Shown here in pieces: positions 7,314 to 16,624 of a DNA stretch of 64,000 nucleotides. The position numbers and the translations under genes were made by a program. The DNA is from Mycobacterium aquaticum (GTDB lineage Bacteria > Actinomycetota > Actinomycetes > Mycobacteriales > Mycobacteriaceae): contig NZ_MVHF01000031.1 in assembly GCF_002086485.1 (NCBI RefSeq), positions 28,954 through 92,953 on the forward strand. Reading direction: 5' to 3'. The first letter of the stretch is position 1. Each line of letters opens with the position of its first letter. Below the pieces are notes generated by a model, which had not been told where the DNA came from, made no database searches, and saw only the letters and a program-made list of their open reading frames with translations.

Positions 7314-9464
7314 GTGAACAGAACGTCCCCTTCCGAGCAGCCCACCTCCCGCCGCGGTGTTTCCGCGAGTGGCCGGAAGATGGCGTCCACCAAGCAGTTT
7401 CGGCCCGATATCGAGGGTTTGCGGGCAGTCGCAGTGCTGGCTGTCGTGCTCTATCACGCGGGCGTCCCGGGAATCGGCGGCGGATTCATCGGCGTCGACA
7501 TGTTCTTCGTGGTTTCCGGTTTTCTCATCACGGGGCTGCTGTGGCGCGAGGCAGGCCAGAGCGGCACGGTGCGGCTGGCGTCTTTCTACGCCGCACGGGC
7601 CCGGCGACTGCTGCCCGCCGCGGCGGTGGTGCTGGTGGCGACGTCGATCGGCGCGGTCGCGCTGCTGCCGCCACTGCAGGCGCGCGGTGTGCTCGGCGAC
7701 GCGATCGCCAGCGCGCTCTATGTGGGCAATTACCGGTTCGCAGTAGAGGGCACCGACTACCTGGCCGCCGACACACCGCCGTCGCCGCTGCAGCACTATT
7801 GGTCCCTCGGTGTCGAGGAGCAGTTCTATCTGGTGTGGCCGGCGCTGATCATCGGGGTTGCGTGGTTGTTGACGCGGTCCGGGCGGAGTACCCGCTCTGC
7901 CACCCCGTACGCACTCGTGCTGTTGGCCGTGGCGGGCGGCTCGGTGGCGTTGTCGTTGGCCTGGACCCAGACCATGCCGCCGTGGGCGTTCTTCTCGCTG
8001 CCCACCCGGGCCTGGGAATTGGCGGTCGGTGGCATCGTCGCGTTGACCGCGGCGAGTTGGCGGACGCTGCCGCCGGTGTGCGCGGCCATCGCGGGTTGGG
8101 GCGGTCTGGTCCTGATCCTGGTGACCTGCACGCAGATCCGGGCGTCGGAGCCCTATCCCGGCACCGCGGCGCTGCTGCCCGCGCTGGGCACCGCGCTGGT
8201 GATCGGTGCCGGCTGTGCGATACCCACCCTGGGGGCGGGGCGGCTGCTGGCCCTGCCGGTGATGCGCGGTATCGGCCGGGTGTCGTACTCGTGGTACCTG
8301 TGGCACTGGCCGCTGCTGTTGTTGGCGCCCGCCCTGTTCGGTGGCCCGCTCGGGCTGGGCGGCAGGGTGCTCATGGTGCTGATGTCGCTGGGCCTTGCGG
8401 TCCTGACGCTGCACCTCATCGAGAACCCCGCCCGGTTTGCCGCGACCCTGCGCGCGTCGGCCTGGCGGAGCCTCGCGATGGGTGCGACCGCCACCGGCGT
8501 CGCGGTGTGCGCCGGTCTGATCCTGCTGGCCGTCCGGCCGGTGCCGACCGGATCCGGGCCCGCAGCCGTCCCGGTGGCCGCTGTGCAGGCACCGGTGCCG
8601 GGGCCCGCTCCGAAAATGCTGACGCCCGCCGAACAGCTGCGGGCCGCCGTGGCGGCGTCGGCGAACCTGCGGGCCGTGCCGTCGAATCTCTCGCCGTCGC
8701 TGGGCAACATCACCAAACCGGAGGTGTTTCTCAACGGCTGCGTTTTGTCGTGGAAAGACCTGAACCCGCCCGAATGCGCCGCCGGTCAGGTGAATTCGAA
8801 GACCACGGTGGCACTGATCGGCGATTCACACGCAGGCATGTGGTACCCGGCACTGGAACCCGTTGCGCGCCAGCGTGGCTGGCGGTTGGAAACGATGGCC
8901 AAGGTCACCTGCCCGGTGCTGAAGCTGCCCATCGTCAGCCCGTACCTGGGCCGCGAGTTCACTGAGTGCAAGCAGTGGCGGGCCACCGTGCTGGCCCGGG
9001 TTCAGCAGGAACGCCCGGCGCTCGTGGTGGTCGACATGGTGCGCCGCTACGGTGCCGACTTCGGCTTCACCAGCTATGACCCGGTGTGGCTGGATGCGTT
9101 GACGCGGTTGGTCTCTCAGTTGCGCGGTACGGGCGCCAAGGTTCTGGTGCTCGGCCCTGTTCCGGATCCCCACGACACGGTGCCGACGTGCCTGTCGGCG
9201 CACATGAACGACGTCGGTGCCTGCACGCCGCAGCGGTCGATCGCCACGAACGACGCCGGCATCGCCGCCGAGGCCGCGGCCGTGCAGGCCGGAGGCGGGC
9301 AGTACGCGAATCTCGGCGAGTTCTTCTGCACGGCCGACCGCTGCCCCGTCATCATCGGCAACACTATGGTGTTCCGCGACGACAACCACATCACCACCGA
9401 ATACGCCCAGCAGCTCAGCCCCGTCGTCGGCGACCTCGCCGCGGGTGCGCTGGCACGCAATTAG
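7314..9464 (+). CDS. OafA/YrhL-type membrane acyltransferase with SGNH domain
   Basis: About 716 residues. The N-terminal acyltransferase-3 domain has the start motif FRPDIEGLRAVAVLAVVLYHAG, GVDMFFVVSGFLITGLL and some ten membrane helices; after a Pro/Ala linker a C-terminal SGNH hydrolase-like domain begins with VALIGDSHAGMWYPAL (catalytic Ser) and ends with a DxNHIT motif (RDDNHITTEY). This architecture O-acylates cell-surface glycans or glycolipids. GTG at 7314 is used; ATG at 7380 is the alternative. It is divergent from the RNase gene with 63 bases between the starts. Confidence 0.87.
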   Translation: MNRTSPSEQPTSRRGVSASGRKMASTKQFRPDIEGLRAVAVLAVVLYHAGVPGIGGGFIGVDMFFVVSGFLITGLLWREAGQSGTVRLASFYAARARRLLPAAAVVLVATSIGAVALLPPLQARGVLGDAIASALYVGNYRFAVEGTDYLAADTPPSPLQHYWSLGVEEQFYLVWPALIIGVAWLLTRSGRSTRSATPYALVLLAVAGGSVALSLAWTQTMPPWAFFSLPTRAWELAVGGIVALTAASWRTLPPVCAAIAGWGGLVLILVTCTQIRASEPYPGTAALLPALGTALVIGAGCAIPTLGAGRLLALPVMRGIGRVSYSWYLWHWPLLLLAPALFGGPLGLGGRVLMVLMSLGLAVLTLHLIENPARFAATLRASAWRSLAMGATATGVAVCAGLILLAVRPVPTGSGPAAVPVAAVQAPVPGPAPKMLTPAEQLRAAVAASANLRAVPSNLSPSLGNITKPEVFLNGCVLSWKDLNPPECAAGQVNSKTTVALIGDSHAGMWYPALEPVARQRGWRLETMAKVTCPVLKLPIVSPYLGREFTECKQWRATVLARVQQERPALVVVDMVRRYGADFGFTSYDPVWLDALTRLVSQLRGTGAKVLVLGPVPDPHDTVPTCLSAHMNDVGACTPQRSIATNDAGIAAEAAAVQAGGGQYANLGEFFCTADRCPVIIGNTMVFRDDNHITTEYAQQLSPVVGDLAAGALARN

Positions 9465-9501
9465 GAACCGCTGTTATGGATCAGCGCATTTCGCGCGGTC
9501 C

Positions 9502-10344
9502 TCAACAGGGCGTCGCGGGAAACTCGTTGCGGTGCTGTTTGACCCAGTCGCCGAGACGATTGATGGCGGCGACCGCGGCGTCGTAGGTGCCACCGTCGGA
9601 CTGGGCGGCCAGCGCGACGCCGAAGGTTCCCGAAGGGCTGCTGACCGTCGCGAGCTGCCGGACCAGGTAAGCGCCGTCGACGCCGGGGCCCCAACCGCCC
9701 TTGGCGGCGACCCCATCGGCTCCGGCGAGTCCCCACTGTTGGTCGGCGGCCAGCTTGTGCATGTCGTCGAGCACGGGACCGGCCGCGGCGAGGCACGGCA
9801 ACCGGGCGGCGAATCCGGCCTGGGCCTGCATCGCCCAGTCCGTCTGGCCGAAGGCGCTGTACCCGTCGCGTACCCGTTGCGATTGCACGACGGTGGTCAT
9901 GTCCTTACCGTCGTGCAGGACGGCCTCCACCGCACGGGAAGCCACCGACGGATCGCCGAGCATCGCCCAGAGCTGCTCAGCAGCAGCATTGTCGGACTGG
10001 ATGATTGCCTTGTTCACCAACGCTCCGGCCCGCTCGGGCTCGCTGCGCAGCGCGGCTATGGACAGTGGCACCTTGATGGTCGACCACGCCGGGCCCGCGG
10101 ACCAGTTCCCGAACAGCCGGGTACCGTCCGCCGACGCGACGGCAACGCCGACCGTGGCGGGGATGGACGCTGCGAGGGCTGCGAAGCTCTCGGCCAGCGT
10201 GTCGACGGGCGCGGCCGCGGGATTGGGCGGAGCCTCTGCTGGTTTCGCCGCCGGGGTTGGTGAACCCGCGCAGCCGACGACGATCGCACCGCAGACCGCG
10301 ACGGCCGCCACGGTGTTGCGAAAGGCGCTAGAACAGATAGACAC
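9502..10344 (-). CDS. Beta-lactamase-fold serine hydrolase lipoprotein
   Basis: A 280-residue exported protein with a lipobox (VVGC, Cys25). It has the three penicillin-recognising motifs in order: SxxK (STIK, Ser88/Lys91), SDN (117-119) and a KGG triad (215-217) in place of KTG/KSG. This suggests a class A beta-lactamase-like or D,D-peptidase-like hydrolase; whether it hydrolyses beta-lactams is not readable. Its start overlaps the end of the kinase gene by 17 bases, so the two are probably one operon and may share a cell-wall role. Confidence 0.82.
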   Translation of the reverse strand: MSICSSAFRNTVAAVAVCGAIVVGCAGSPTPAAKPAEAPPNPAAAPVDTLAESFAALAASIPATVGVAVASADGTRLFGNWSAGPAWSTIKVPLSIAALRSEPERAGALVNKAIIQSDNAAAEQLWAMLGDPSVASRAVEAVLHDGKDMTTVVQSQRVRDGYSAFGQTDWAMQAQAGFAARLPCLAAAGPVLDDMHKLAADQQWGLAGADGVAAKGGWGPGVDGAYLVRQLATVSSPSGTFGVALAAQSDGGTYDAAVAAINRLGDWVKQHRNEFPATPC

Positions 10345-11914
10345 GTGCGTTCTTCCCGCCCGTGCAGGTGATCCAGCCGTCGCTGCCGTTGACTCCGCAG
10401 TTCATCACGAACTTGTCCCCCGCGCATTGGCTGCCCGTCGTGCTGCAGGGCACCGTGCCAGCCGCCTCGACGGTGCGTTGATCCTTGCTGGGACTGGGAT
10501 ATTCAGCCCAGTAGGATTCCAGGACGCTGCGCGCCAGGAAGCACGACGTCTCCGGAGAACCCCGCCCGGCGCGCGTCGCCCAGCCCGTCTGGCCCGGAAG
10601 TTGAATCCCCCCACCGCAATCCTCGTTGCGGGTATCCGGACCCGGCACCAGCGGGGGTTTCGCGGTAGCGGTCGGGGTGCGCGGTGTCGACATTGTCGTT
10701 GGCGTGGTGGCCGATGTCGGCTTGCTGGTGATCGGGGTCAGCGACCCACTGGTGGTCGACGTCGGCGTGGAACCTCCGATGATGTTGATCGCCAACACAA
10801 TTGCTCCAACGACGACCACCAGCACGACTGCCGAGAGGATCCACGGCAGCGGGCTGCGGCCCCGTTTTGCGCTTACCGGGGAGATCGCCGGGCCGGAGGA
10901 CTGCGGCGGGGGTGTCACCGGGATGCTGGGACTCGACCAGCCCGAGACCACCAGGGGCGGCGGAACCGCGCGCTGCGGCGGTGGTTCGGCACGCGGCGGT
11001 GCGGGCGTACGCGGCCGGGGCGGTTCGACGACCCGCGTCGGCGCGGTGGGCGGGTCCACCGTCGACAGGTCCGGCAGCACCGCACCCACCGCGAAGGCAT
11101 CGGCGAACTCCGCGCAGGAATTGAACCGGGCGCCAGGATCTTTCGCCATCGCACGGATCAGCACCGAATCCAGAGACCGCAATTGCGGGTGAGTGTCCGA
11201 CAGCATCGGCGGCGGGCTGCTGAGCCGTTTGGCAATCACCACCGCAGGATTGGAATGCGCGAACGGCGGCGCCCCCGTCAGCAGGTGATAGGCCGTTGCC
11301 GCCAACGCATACTGGTCGGCCCGGCCGTCGAGCGGGTCGTTGGTCAACTGCTCCGGCGCGGTGTAGGCCACCGATCCCACTGCGGTATTGGTGGTGGTCA
11401 GGCCCGTGTCGTCATTGGTGGCGCGGGCAACGCCGAAGTCGGCCAGCATGATTCGACGCTGACCGTGATCGGGATTGGTCAGCAGGATGTTGGACGGCTT
11501 GACGTCGCGATGCAGCAGCTGGCGTTCGTGGGCGTAATCCAGCGCGGCGGCCACCGCGTTGATGACCTTCGCGACTTCGGTGGGAGGCATTCCGCCGGGG
11601 TACTGTTCGCGCACCAGCCGGGCGGCGTCAGTGCCGTCGACATAGTCCATGGCGATCCACAGCCGACCCTCGAATTCACCGCGGTCATGGACCCCGACGA
11701 TGTGCGGATGCCACAGGCGCGCCGCCAGATCCGCTTCCCGGGTGAACCGGGCCCGGTACTCGGCGTCGCTGCTCATCTCGACAGGAAGAACCTTGAGCGC
11801 ATCCTCGCGCGGCAGCCGAGGGTGCATGGCCAGATAGACCTCACCCATACCGCCCGAACCCAACAGCCGCATGACGGTATAGCCCGCGAACTTGGCCCCC
11901 GCACCCAACGGCAT
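10328..11914 (-). CDS. Transmembrane Ser/Thr protein kinase (Pkn type)
   Basis: 528 residues. The cytosolic kinase domain has the Gly loop LLGSGGMGEVYLA, Lys41, the catalytic loop HRDVKPSN (Asp137), DFG (159-161) and APE; the activation loop is Thr-rich. A Pro-rich juxtamembrane segment (about 285-345) leads to one membrane helix (358-380) and an extracellular domain of about 150 residues with paired cysteines, not a PASTA repeat. It belongs to the mycobacterial Pkn receptor kinases, nearest in layout to PknF/PknI-like proteins. It is co-transcribed with a beta-lactamase-fold lipoprotein. Confidence 0.9.
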   Translation of the reverse strand: MPLGAGAKFAGYTVMRLLGSGGMGEVYLAMHPRLPREDALKVLPVEMSSDAEYRARFTREADLAARLWHPHIVGVHDRGEFEGRLWIAMDYVDGTDAARLVREQYPGGMPPTEVAKVINAVAAALDYAHERQLLHRDVKPSNILLTNPDHGQRRIMLADFGVARATNDDTGLTTTNTAVGSVAYTAPEQLTNDPLDGRADQYALAATAYHLLTGAPPFAHSNPAVVIAKRLSSPPPMLSDTHPQLRSLDSVLIRAMAKDPGARFNSCAEFADAFAVGAVLPDLSTVDPPTAPTRVVEPPRPRTPAPPRAEPPPQRAVPPPLVVSGWSSPSIPVTPPPQSSGPAISPVSAKRGRSPLPWILSAVVLVVVVGAIVLAINIIGGSTPTSTTSGSLTPITSKPTSATTPTTMSTPRTPTATAKPPLVPGPDTRNEDCGGGIQLPGQTGWATRAGRGSPETSCFLARSVLESYWAEYPSPSKDQRTVEAAGTVPCSTTGSQCAGDKFVMNCGVNGSDGWITCTGGKNARVYLF

Positions 11915-11938
11915 GTACGGGAGCCTAGTTGGCCAGAC

Positions 11939-11967
11939 AGGTCGCCACGCCGAGATGGCGGCGACCT
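11939..11967. terminator. Candidate hairpin downstream of the secreted Ala/Thr-rich protein
   Basis: AGGTCGCC (11939-11946) pairs with GGCGACCT (11960-11967) across a 13-base loop, between the stop at 11990 and the kinase start at 11914. No U-tract follows. Confidence 0.45.
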
Positions 11968-11989
11968 AGGTGTTGCTGCCGTACCGGCA

Positions 11990-14074
11990 CTACTTCGATG
12001 ATGCTCCCGCCGTGGCCTTGTCCGTGGTGTCCTTGGTGCCCTGCGTGGCTCCGGCGACCGTCTTCTTGACCGCGTCCTGGCCCTTCTTGGCGATGTTGTT
12101 GAGGTTGTCGCTCGCCTGCTTGGCGGTATCGCTGATCTGCTTGGTGGCCTTCTTGGCCGTGTCGTTGATCTGCTTGACCGACGTGTTCACCCGGTCACGC
12201 GCGGTGCTGGCCGAGGTGCTGAGCTTCTTGGTGTTGTCGGTCGCCTTGGTGGTGGTGTCCGTCACCGAGGACTTCGGCTCGTCCGCAGTCGAATTCGCTG
12301 TCGTTGTACCGGTATTCGTGGTCGACGACGGCACCGACGGGAGAGACAACGTCTTGGCCGACGGCAGAGTGGGCAGCCCTGTCTGCGGGGTGCTGGTGGC
12401 CGCCAACGTTGACGCGCTGTTCGTCGCTGCAGGCTGAGTTGCGCCCGGCAGGTTGTACGACGCGTTCGCGATCGCGGCGGTCAGTTGCTTGACCAAGTTG
12501 GCCAACCCGTCAGCCCACGAACCGACGTTGTTGTTCAGGTAATTGGTGAGCTGCGCTCCCAACGGCGCGGCCGTGGCGTTGAAGACCGGTGTCAGCACTG
12601 AGTCCGACAGGGTCTTGCCGACATCTGGAAGCCCGAGCAGGCTCGCGACATTCGTGGTCTGAGTGGGAACGTCGAGTCCGGCATTGAGCAAGCTTGCCGG
12701 CAGCAGGCCGTCCGGGGACTGCTGCGTCGGCGCAGTACCGACCTGGAACGGCGGCAACGCCCCGACTGTGAACAGCGACGGCAACGTGATGCCGAATCCC
12801 GTGGTGCCTGCGTTGACCGAGCCCAGCGAGTAGACGATGGGCAGTACGCCAAATGGCGTGGTCAGCAAGCCCACGGTCTGCCCGCTGTTGAAGTTGAACC
12901 CGTTGGTGCCCAGGTAACCGGCCTGCAAGGTGTTCAGGCTCGTGTAGCTGACGCCGAGCAACGGGATCGCGAACGACTGGAGATTGGTGCCCAGCAAGGT
13001 TGAAACGCCTGTGGCAGTAGGCAATACGAGACCCGGCGTGGCGACGGTGGCGAACGTGGCGAGGTTCAGCGGTAGCGCCACGCCGCCCGCGAAGATCGGG
13101 ATGGCGACGACGGTATCGGTGGTGGACAACGGGATGCCCGCAACGTCGACCGGTCCAAGATCCAGTGTCGGCATCGTCGCGAGCCAACCGGCCTTGCCGC
13201 CCAACGGGAAGTTGTACAGACCAGAGCCAGAAGGATCCCAGACGGTGATCGACGGGGTGTTGATGATGTCGAGGGGCGACAGGAGCCCGTTGACGGTGGC
13301 AGTCAGTCCCGGTATGGCGGATATCGGCAGATTGCCCACGTGCAAGCCACTGAGAATTCCACTGACCAACGACGATGCGGTCAAGCTGGGAATCTGAGCA
13401 AAGAGATTGTTGACGTTAGTTTGGCCACTCAGGCCGAGCAGTGCCCAGCTGTAACTCGATTGGTAACTCGTGTCCGTCACTTGAAGGCCAGGAATGAGCG
13501 TCCCCAGCGACGGCACACCCTGGAGGCCAGGCACGTCGTTGAGGAGGCCAAGCACGCCGTCAACTAGTTCGACAGCGCCACTGCCTACCCCGGCCACCGC
13601 CGCCAGCGGAGCGAGAGCGACTTGGAGCGCCGTCGTGATATCGGTAGCCACGCCAGACGGAAGTCCAGGAATATTGCTCAAGTCGGGCGCTTCAAAGCTC
13701 TTGAGCAGCGCTTCCAACGCTGCGGTAAGACCCTGCGTCGTCAGCAGGTCGTACTGCGTCGTCCCCGCATTGAACGTCGGCAGCAACCCACCCGGGAAGG
13801 CACTTGCGATCGGATCCCACGCGCCTGCCGCGGCGCCACCGAAGTTGCCCGCCGCGAACAGGAGATTGTTCAGGCTGTCGGATGAGTCGGTGATGATCTG
13901 CGTGTAGTTGGGACCTGTCGCTGCACTGAGCGCGACGTCCCGGCTCACCACCGCGGCATTTGCCTCGGCCGGCTGGGCAACGCCGACAGTCAGGGCTGTG
14001 ACGGTTGCCGTCGCTGCACCGATAGTCGCAATCTTCTTCGTCCGCTGCTTCGACTTACGGTGCTTAACGGCCAT
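11990..14074 (-). CDS. Large secreted Ala/Thr/Leu-rich protein of unknown function
   Basis: 694 residues from the ATG at 14074, preceded by AAGGA eight bases upstream; the frame runs to 14098 but that start lacks a site. An N-terminal basic stretch (KHRKSKQRTKK) and hydrophobic core give a Sec signal ending near AEA. The body is rich in Gly, Leu, Thr and Asn with repeated LPTL/GLPD/IPGL-type segments reminiscent of PE/PPE-associated surface proteins, but no PE or PPE domain is visible. The last roughly 110 residues are a Lys/Ala/Thr/Asp-rich helical tail with heptad-like repeats of DTAKKATKQISDTAKQ type. I do not recognise a function; a cell-surface structural role is plausible. Confidence 0.75.
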   Translation of the reverse strand: MAVKHRKSKQRTKKIATIGAATATVTALTVGVAQPAEANAAVVSRDVALSAATGPNYTQIITDSSDSLNNLLFAAGNFGGAAAGAWDPIASAFPGGLLPTFNAGTTQYDLLTTQGLTAALEALLKSFEAPDLSNIPGLPSGVATDITTALQVALAPLAAVAGVGSGAVELVDGVLGLLNDVPGLQGVPSLGTLIPGLQVTDTSYQSSYSWALLGLSGQTNVNNLFAQIPSLTASSLVSGILSGLHVGNLPISAIPGLTATVNGLLSPLDIINTPSITVWDPSGSGLYNFPLGGKAGWLATMPTLDLGPVDVAGIPLSTTDTVVAIPIFAGGVALPLNLATFATVATPGLVLPTATGVSTLLGTNLQSFAIPLLGVSYTSLNTLQAGYLGTNGFNFNSGQTVGLLTTPFGVLPIVYSLGSVNAGTTGFGITLPSLFTVGALPPFQVGTAPTQQSPDGLLPASLLNAGLDVPTQTTNVASLLGLPDVGKTLSDSVLTPVFNATAAPLGAQLTNYLNNNVGSWADGLANLVKQLTAAIANASYNLPGATQPAATNSASTLAATSTPQTGLPTLPSAKTLSLPSVPSSTTNTGTTTANSTADEPKSSVTDTTTKATDNTKKLSTSASTARDRVNTSVKQINDTAKKATKQISDTAKQASDNLNNIAKKGQDAVKKTVAGATQGTKDTTDKATAGASSK

Positions 14075-14101
14075 ATGACCAGTCCTTTCGGGAACCATCT
14101 C

Positions 14102-14121
14102 AGGTTGCTCTCAGGCAACCT
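14102..14121 (-). promoter_or_regulatory. Perfect 7-bp inverted repeat in the 5' region of the secreted protein gene
   Basis: AGGTTGC-N6-GCAACCT, located between the CRP-like site and the ribosome site of the gene starting at 14074. It could be a second operator or a 5'-UTR hairpin. Confidence 0.4.
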
Positions 14122-14130
14122 AGCACCCCG

Positions 14131-14144
14131 GTGATCTAGATCAC
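14131..14144. promoter_or_regulatory. CRP-like binding site
   Basis: GTGATCTAGATCAC is a perfect 14-bp palindrome that contains the mycobacterial CRP (Rv3676-type) core GTGA-N6-TCAC. It lies 57 bases upstream of the start at 14074. The remaining 14145-14462 between the two genes holds no convincing ORF. Confidence 0.5.
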
Positions 14145-14462
14145 TACGATTGCTAAGGAAAATTTTCGTCGATGTTGGATAAAACCCGTCTGGTCGCCGA
14201 TTTCCCGCCGTTATCGCGCCTGCCAGTGAATATGCCGAGCCGATTTTGTGAGTACGCAACTGTCAGGGGCTGCCACATCTACGTAGACGTCAATTGCTGC
14301 CAGCCAGTTCACAGCCTGACGGCAAACCCGCTAGCTGATCTCACCTCACCCTCGCGAACTGCAGATTCGGGAAAGGCGGCTGCTGCGCGGTGGTCTTCCG
14401 GCCATATCGGTGTGCAACCTCGCGTGCGCCACGGCCGGACAATCCGGTGGCAGATAGTGCCG

Positions 14463-15233
14463 TTAGCTGATGGCGGCCAGCAGTTTCGTCACGATCGCAG
14501 CGACGTGGGACGCGTAACTCCCGCCGAACAGCACCACATGCGCAAGCAGTGGGTAGAGCTGATGCAGGCCCACCCGATCTTGCCAACCGTCCCGCAGCGG
14601 ATGCACCGACTCGTAGCCGGCCAGCACATCCCCCAGATGCGGGCACCCGAACAGTGCCAGCATCGCCAGGTCGGTCTCGCGGTGCCCGCCGTGCGCGGCC
14701 GGATCGATCAGCACCACGCCGGCGGCCGTCCACATCACGTTGCCGCTCCACAGGTCACCGTGCAGGCGGGCCGGGCCGTCACTGTCGTCGAACCGCCCCG
14801 CGCGGCACAATTCGGCCACCTCGGCCAGGCCTCTGCGGGTCGAGGCGTCGAGCTGCCTGGCAGCGAGCCCGCCCATCGGCACCAGTCGCTCGTCGGCGTA
14901 GAACGTGCCCCAAGAATCGTGGTGGGTCAATGCCATCGGGAGCGGCTCGGACATCGGCCCGAAAAATCCCGCTCCACGATAACCGTCGGGCCCGGCACCG
15001 AAGGCTGACGCACCGGCGTCGTGGGTTATCGCCAGCCCGCGGCCGAATTCGGATGCCGCGCGTGCCGACGGGGCCACCGACTGTAACCGTTGCAGCGTCA
15101 GCGATGTCGCGTCGTGCGCCAGGACCTGGGCACAAGGCACGCCGCCCTCCACGGCGAGCCACTGCAGTCCGGCCGCTTCCGCCGCGAAGAACCCTTGCGG
15201 CGCCGACGGATTGCGTTTGACGAAATGGTCCAT
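14463..15233 (-). CDS. Fructosamine kinase family protein
   Basis: 256 residues from the ATG at 15233, which overlaps the TGA of the upstream SDR; a longer open frame to 15533 is antisense-like shadow of that SDR. Kinase-fold marks are RLHGDLWSGNVMW (catalytic Asp) and VLIDPAAHGGHRETDLAM (metal-binding Asp), both diagnostic of fructosamine-3-kinases (PF03881). Such enzymes phosphorylate sugar-protein adducts, which then break down, a protein deglycation role. It forms a two-gene operon with the SDR. Confidence 0.88.
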   Translation of the reverse strand: MDHFVKRNPSAPQGFFAAEAAGLQWLAVEGGVPCAQVLAHDATSLTLQRLQSVAPSARAASEFGRGLAITHDAGASAFGAGPDGYRGAGFFGPMSEPLPMALTHHDSWGTFYADERLVPMGGLAARQLDASTRRGLAEVAELCRAGRFDDSDGPARLHGDLWSGNVMWTAAGVVLIDPAAHGGHRETDLAMLALFGCPHLGDVLAGYESVHPLRDGWQDRVGLHQLYPLLAHVVLFGGSYASHVAAIVTKLLAAIS

Positions 15234-16072
15234 CAAACCCGGCCGGGCACGCCGAAGACTTTCGCCACGATCCGATCCCGCACCGCCGCAGGCGTGTTCC
15301 GCATGAACGCGACCTGAACCTTGGTGCCGAACCCAACGAGGTACCGGGCCTTCGGCCTGCGCGCGGTGAGCGCTTCCTCCACGACCGCAACAACTTTCGC
15401 CGGTGGCACCGCCAGCCGTTTCGACACAGGGATGAACTTCTTCATCCCGTCGATGTGCTTGGCGTACAGCGCCCGCTGCGCGGGCGGTGTCGCGGCCTCC
15501 ACTTCGACCACCATGTCGTCGGCCTTGCGCCACATGTCGGTGTCGGTCTGCGCCGGCTCCACGACCACCACGGGTATCCCCCAGGGCCGCAACTCGATTC
15601 GCAGCGCCTCCGCACCGGCCTCCAGCGCGAACTTGGATGCCGCGTACGCACCCAGCATCGGCGAGGACAACTGACCGTTCACGCTCGAGATGAAGATCAC
15701 CCGTCCGCGGGACTCGCGCAATTTCGGCAGGACCGCCCTGGTGACCGCGAACTGGCCGATCACGTTGACCTCCAGCTGTTTACGCCAGTCATCGGAGGAC
15801 AGCACCTCGACCGGTCCGGCCACCACGATGCCTGCGTTGTTCACCACGGCGTCCAGGCGCGGTGGCAACGCGGCTTTCAACGCGTCGACGTGCCCTGCGT
15901 CGGTGACGTCCAAGATCACCGTAGAGATGTGCTGCGGATCGATCGCGGCGACCGACGCCGCATCGGCTTCCGAACGCACTCCGGCGATGACGTCCCACCC
16001 GCTCGCGGCCAGGTGCTCGACGATGGCCCTACCGATGCCGCGGGCGGCGCCGGTGACCAGAACTGAAGGCAT
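15233..16072 (-). CDS. SDR family oxidoreductase
   Basis: 279 residues with TGAARGIG cofactor motif, NNAG, Ser in ISSVNG and YAASK catalytic motif. The C-terminal extension (about residues 200-279) is typical of the retinol-dehydrogenase-like classical SDR group in mycobacteria. The stop overlaps the start of the fructosamine kinase gene, indicating coupled translation. Substrate unknown. Confidence 0.85.
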   Translation of the reverse strand: MPSVLVTGAARGIGRAIVEHLAASGWDVIAGVRSEADAASVAAIDPQHISTVILDVTDAGHVDALKAALPPRLDAVVNNAGIVVAGPVEVLSSDDWRKQLEVNVIGQFAVTRAVLPKLRESRGRVIFISSVNGQLSSPMLGAYAASKFALEAGAEALRIELRPWGIPVVVVEPAQTDTDMWRKADDMVVEVEAATPPAQRALYAKHIDGMKKFIPVSKRLAVPPAKVVAVVEEALTARRPKARYLVGFGTKVQVAFMRNTPAAVRDRIVAKVFGVPGRV

Positions 16073-16102
16073 ATCGGCGAGCGTACTGCGCGGCTCGCCC
16101 GA

Positions 16103-16507
16103 CTACGAGCCCGTGGGTTCGAGGTCTATCCGGATGGTCAACAGATCGGTTCCGGCGACCCGCACACCCACGCTGTTGAGCCCGCCGAGGATATCGAGCC
16201 GCTTCGCCGTGTCGTCATCTGGAAGCAGTGTGGCAGTGCCGGAACGCCACTGCCCCCTGAGCCGCAAACGCACATGCGGGTCGGCTTGAATGTTGCGGAC
16301 ATAATCGGAGCGGTATCCGTGTTCGGACACCAACCAGAAACTGTCGCCCTGGCGTCGGCCGCCGATAGCCGTCAACCGTGGCAAGCCGCTCTTGCGCCCC
16401 GTGGTCTCCAGCATCGTCAGATTCGACGAACGCCGCGCCAGCGGGTTCACGATGAATCGCTGGCCGGTGCGGACGAGCTTGAATTTCAAGGCCTTGACGT
16501 CGACCAT
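16103..16507 (-). CDS. Deazaflavin (F420)-dependent nitroreductase family protein (Ddn-like)
   Basis: 134 residues from the ATG at 16507, chosen because GGAGAGG lies just upstream of it. The sequence has the Ddn/FDOR-A pattern: LARRSSNLTMLETTGRKSGLPR followed by the flavin-contact strand DSFWLVSEHGYRSDYVRNIQADPHVRLRLRG. Relatives bind F420H2 and reduce quinones or nitro compounds, including activation of pretomanid by Ddn. The palindromic repeat at 16551-16598 lies directly upstream of the ribosome site region. Confidence 0.85.
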   Translation of the reverse strand: MVDVKALKFKLVRTGQRFIVNPLARRSSNLTMLETTGRKSGLPRLTAIGGRRQGDSFWLVSEHGYRSDYVRNIQADPHVRLRLRGQWRSGTATLLPDDDTAKRLDILGGLNSVGVRVAGTDLLTIRIDLEPTGS

Positions 16508-16550
16508 GGCGTGCCTCTCCATTGGATAATGGTCGATCCAACCGCCCCAG

Positions 16551-16598
16551 TGGCCAGTTGTGACACGCAAACCGGTCGATCGCGTGCATTAACTGGCC
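16551..16598. repeat. Palindromic repeat, second family, copy A
   Basis: TGGCCAGTT at the left and AACTGGCC at the right enclose imperfect inner arms (CACGC and GCGTG). Read along this strand it closely matches the reverse complement of the repeat at 20243-20291 (shared AGTGGCCAGTTGTG, CACGCAAA and TAACTGGCC blocks). It lies between the DUF732 gene stop (16625) and the Ddn-like gene start (16507). Confidence 0.85.
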
Positions 16599-16624
16599 GC
16601 TCGGCAGCGGTGCGACCCAGAAGG

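Noticed and set aside
6834..8414. 526-codon minus-strand frame ending in the RNase
   Set aside because: All but the last 138 codons are antisense to the acyltransferase, with Arg/Gln/His-rich composition typical of a shadow frame in GC-rich DNA.
9701..12001. 766-codon plus-strand frame
   Set aside because: Antisense to the kinase and serine hydrolase, both of which have complete motifs.
15234..15533. N-terminal extension of the fructosamine kinase
   Set aside because: It is the SDR gene read in another frame; the ATG overlapping the SDR stop is a normal coupled start.
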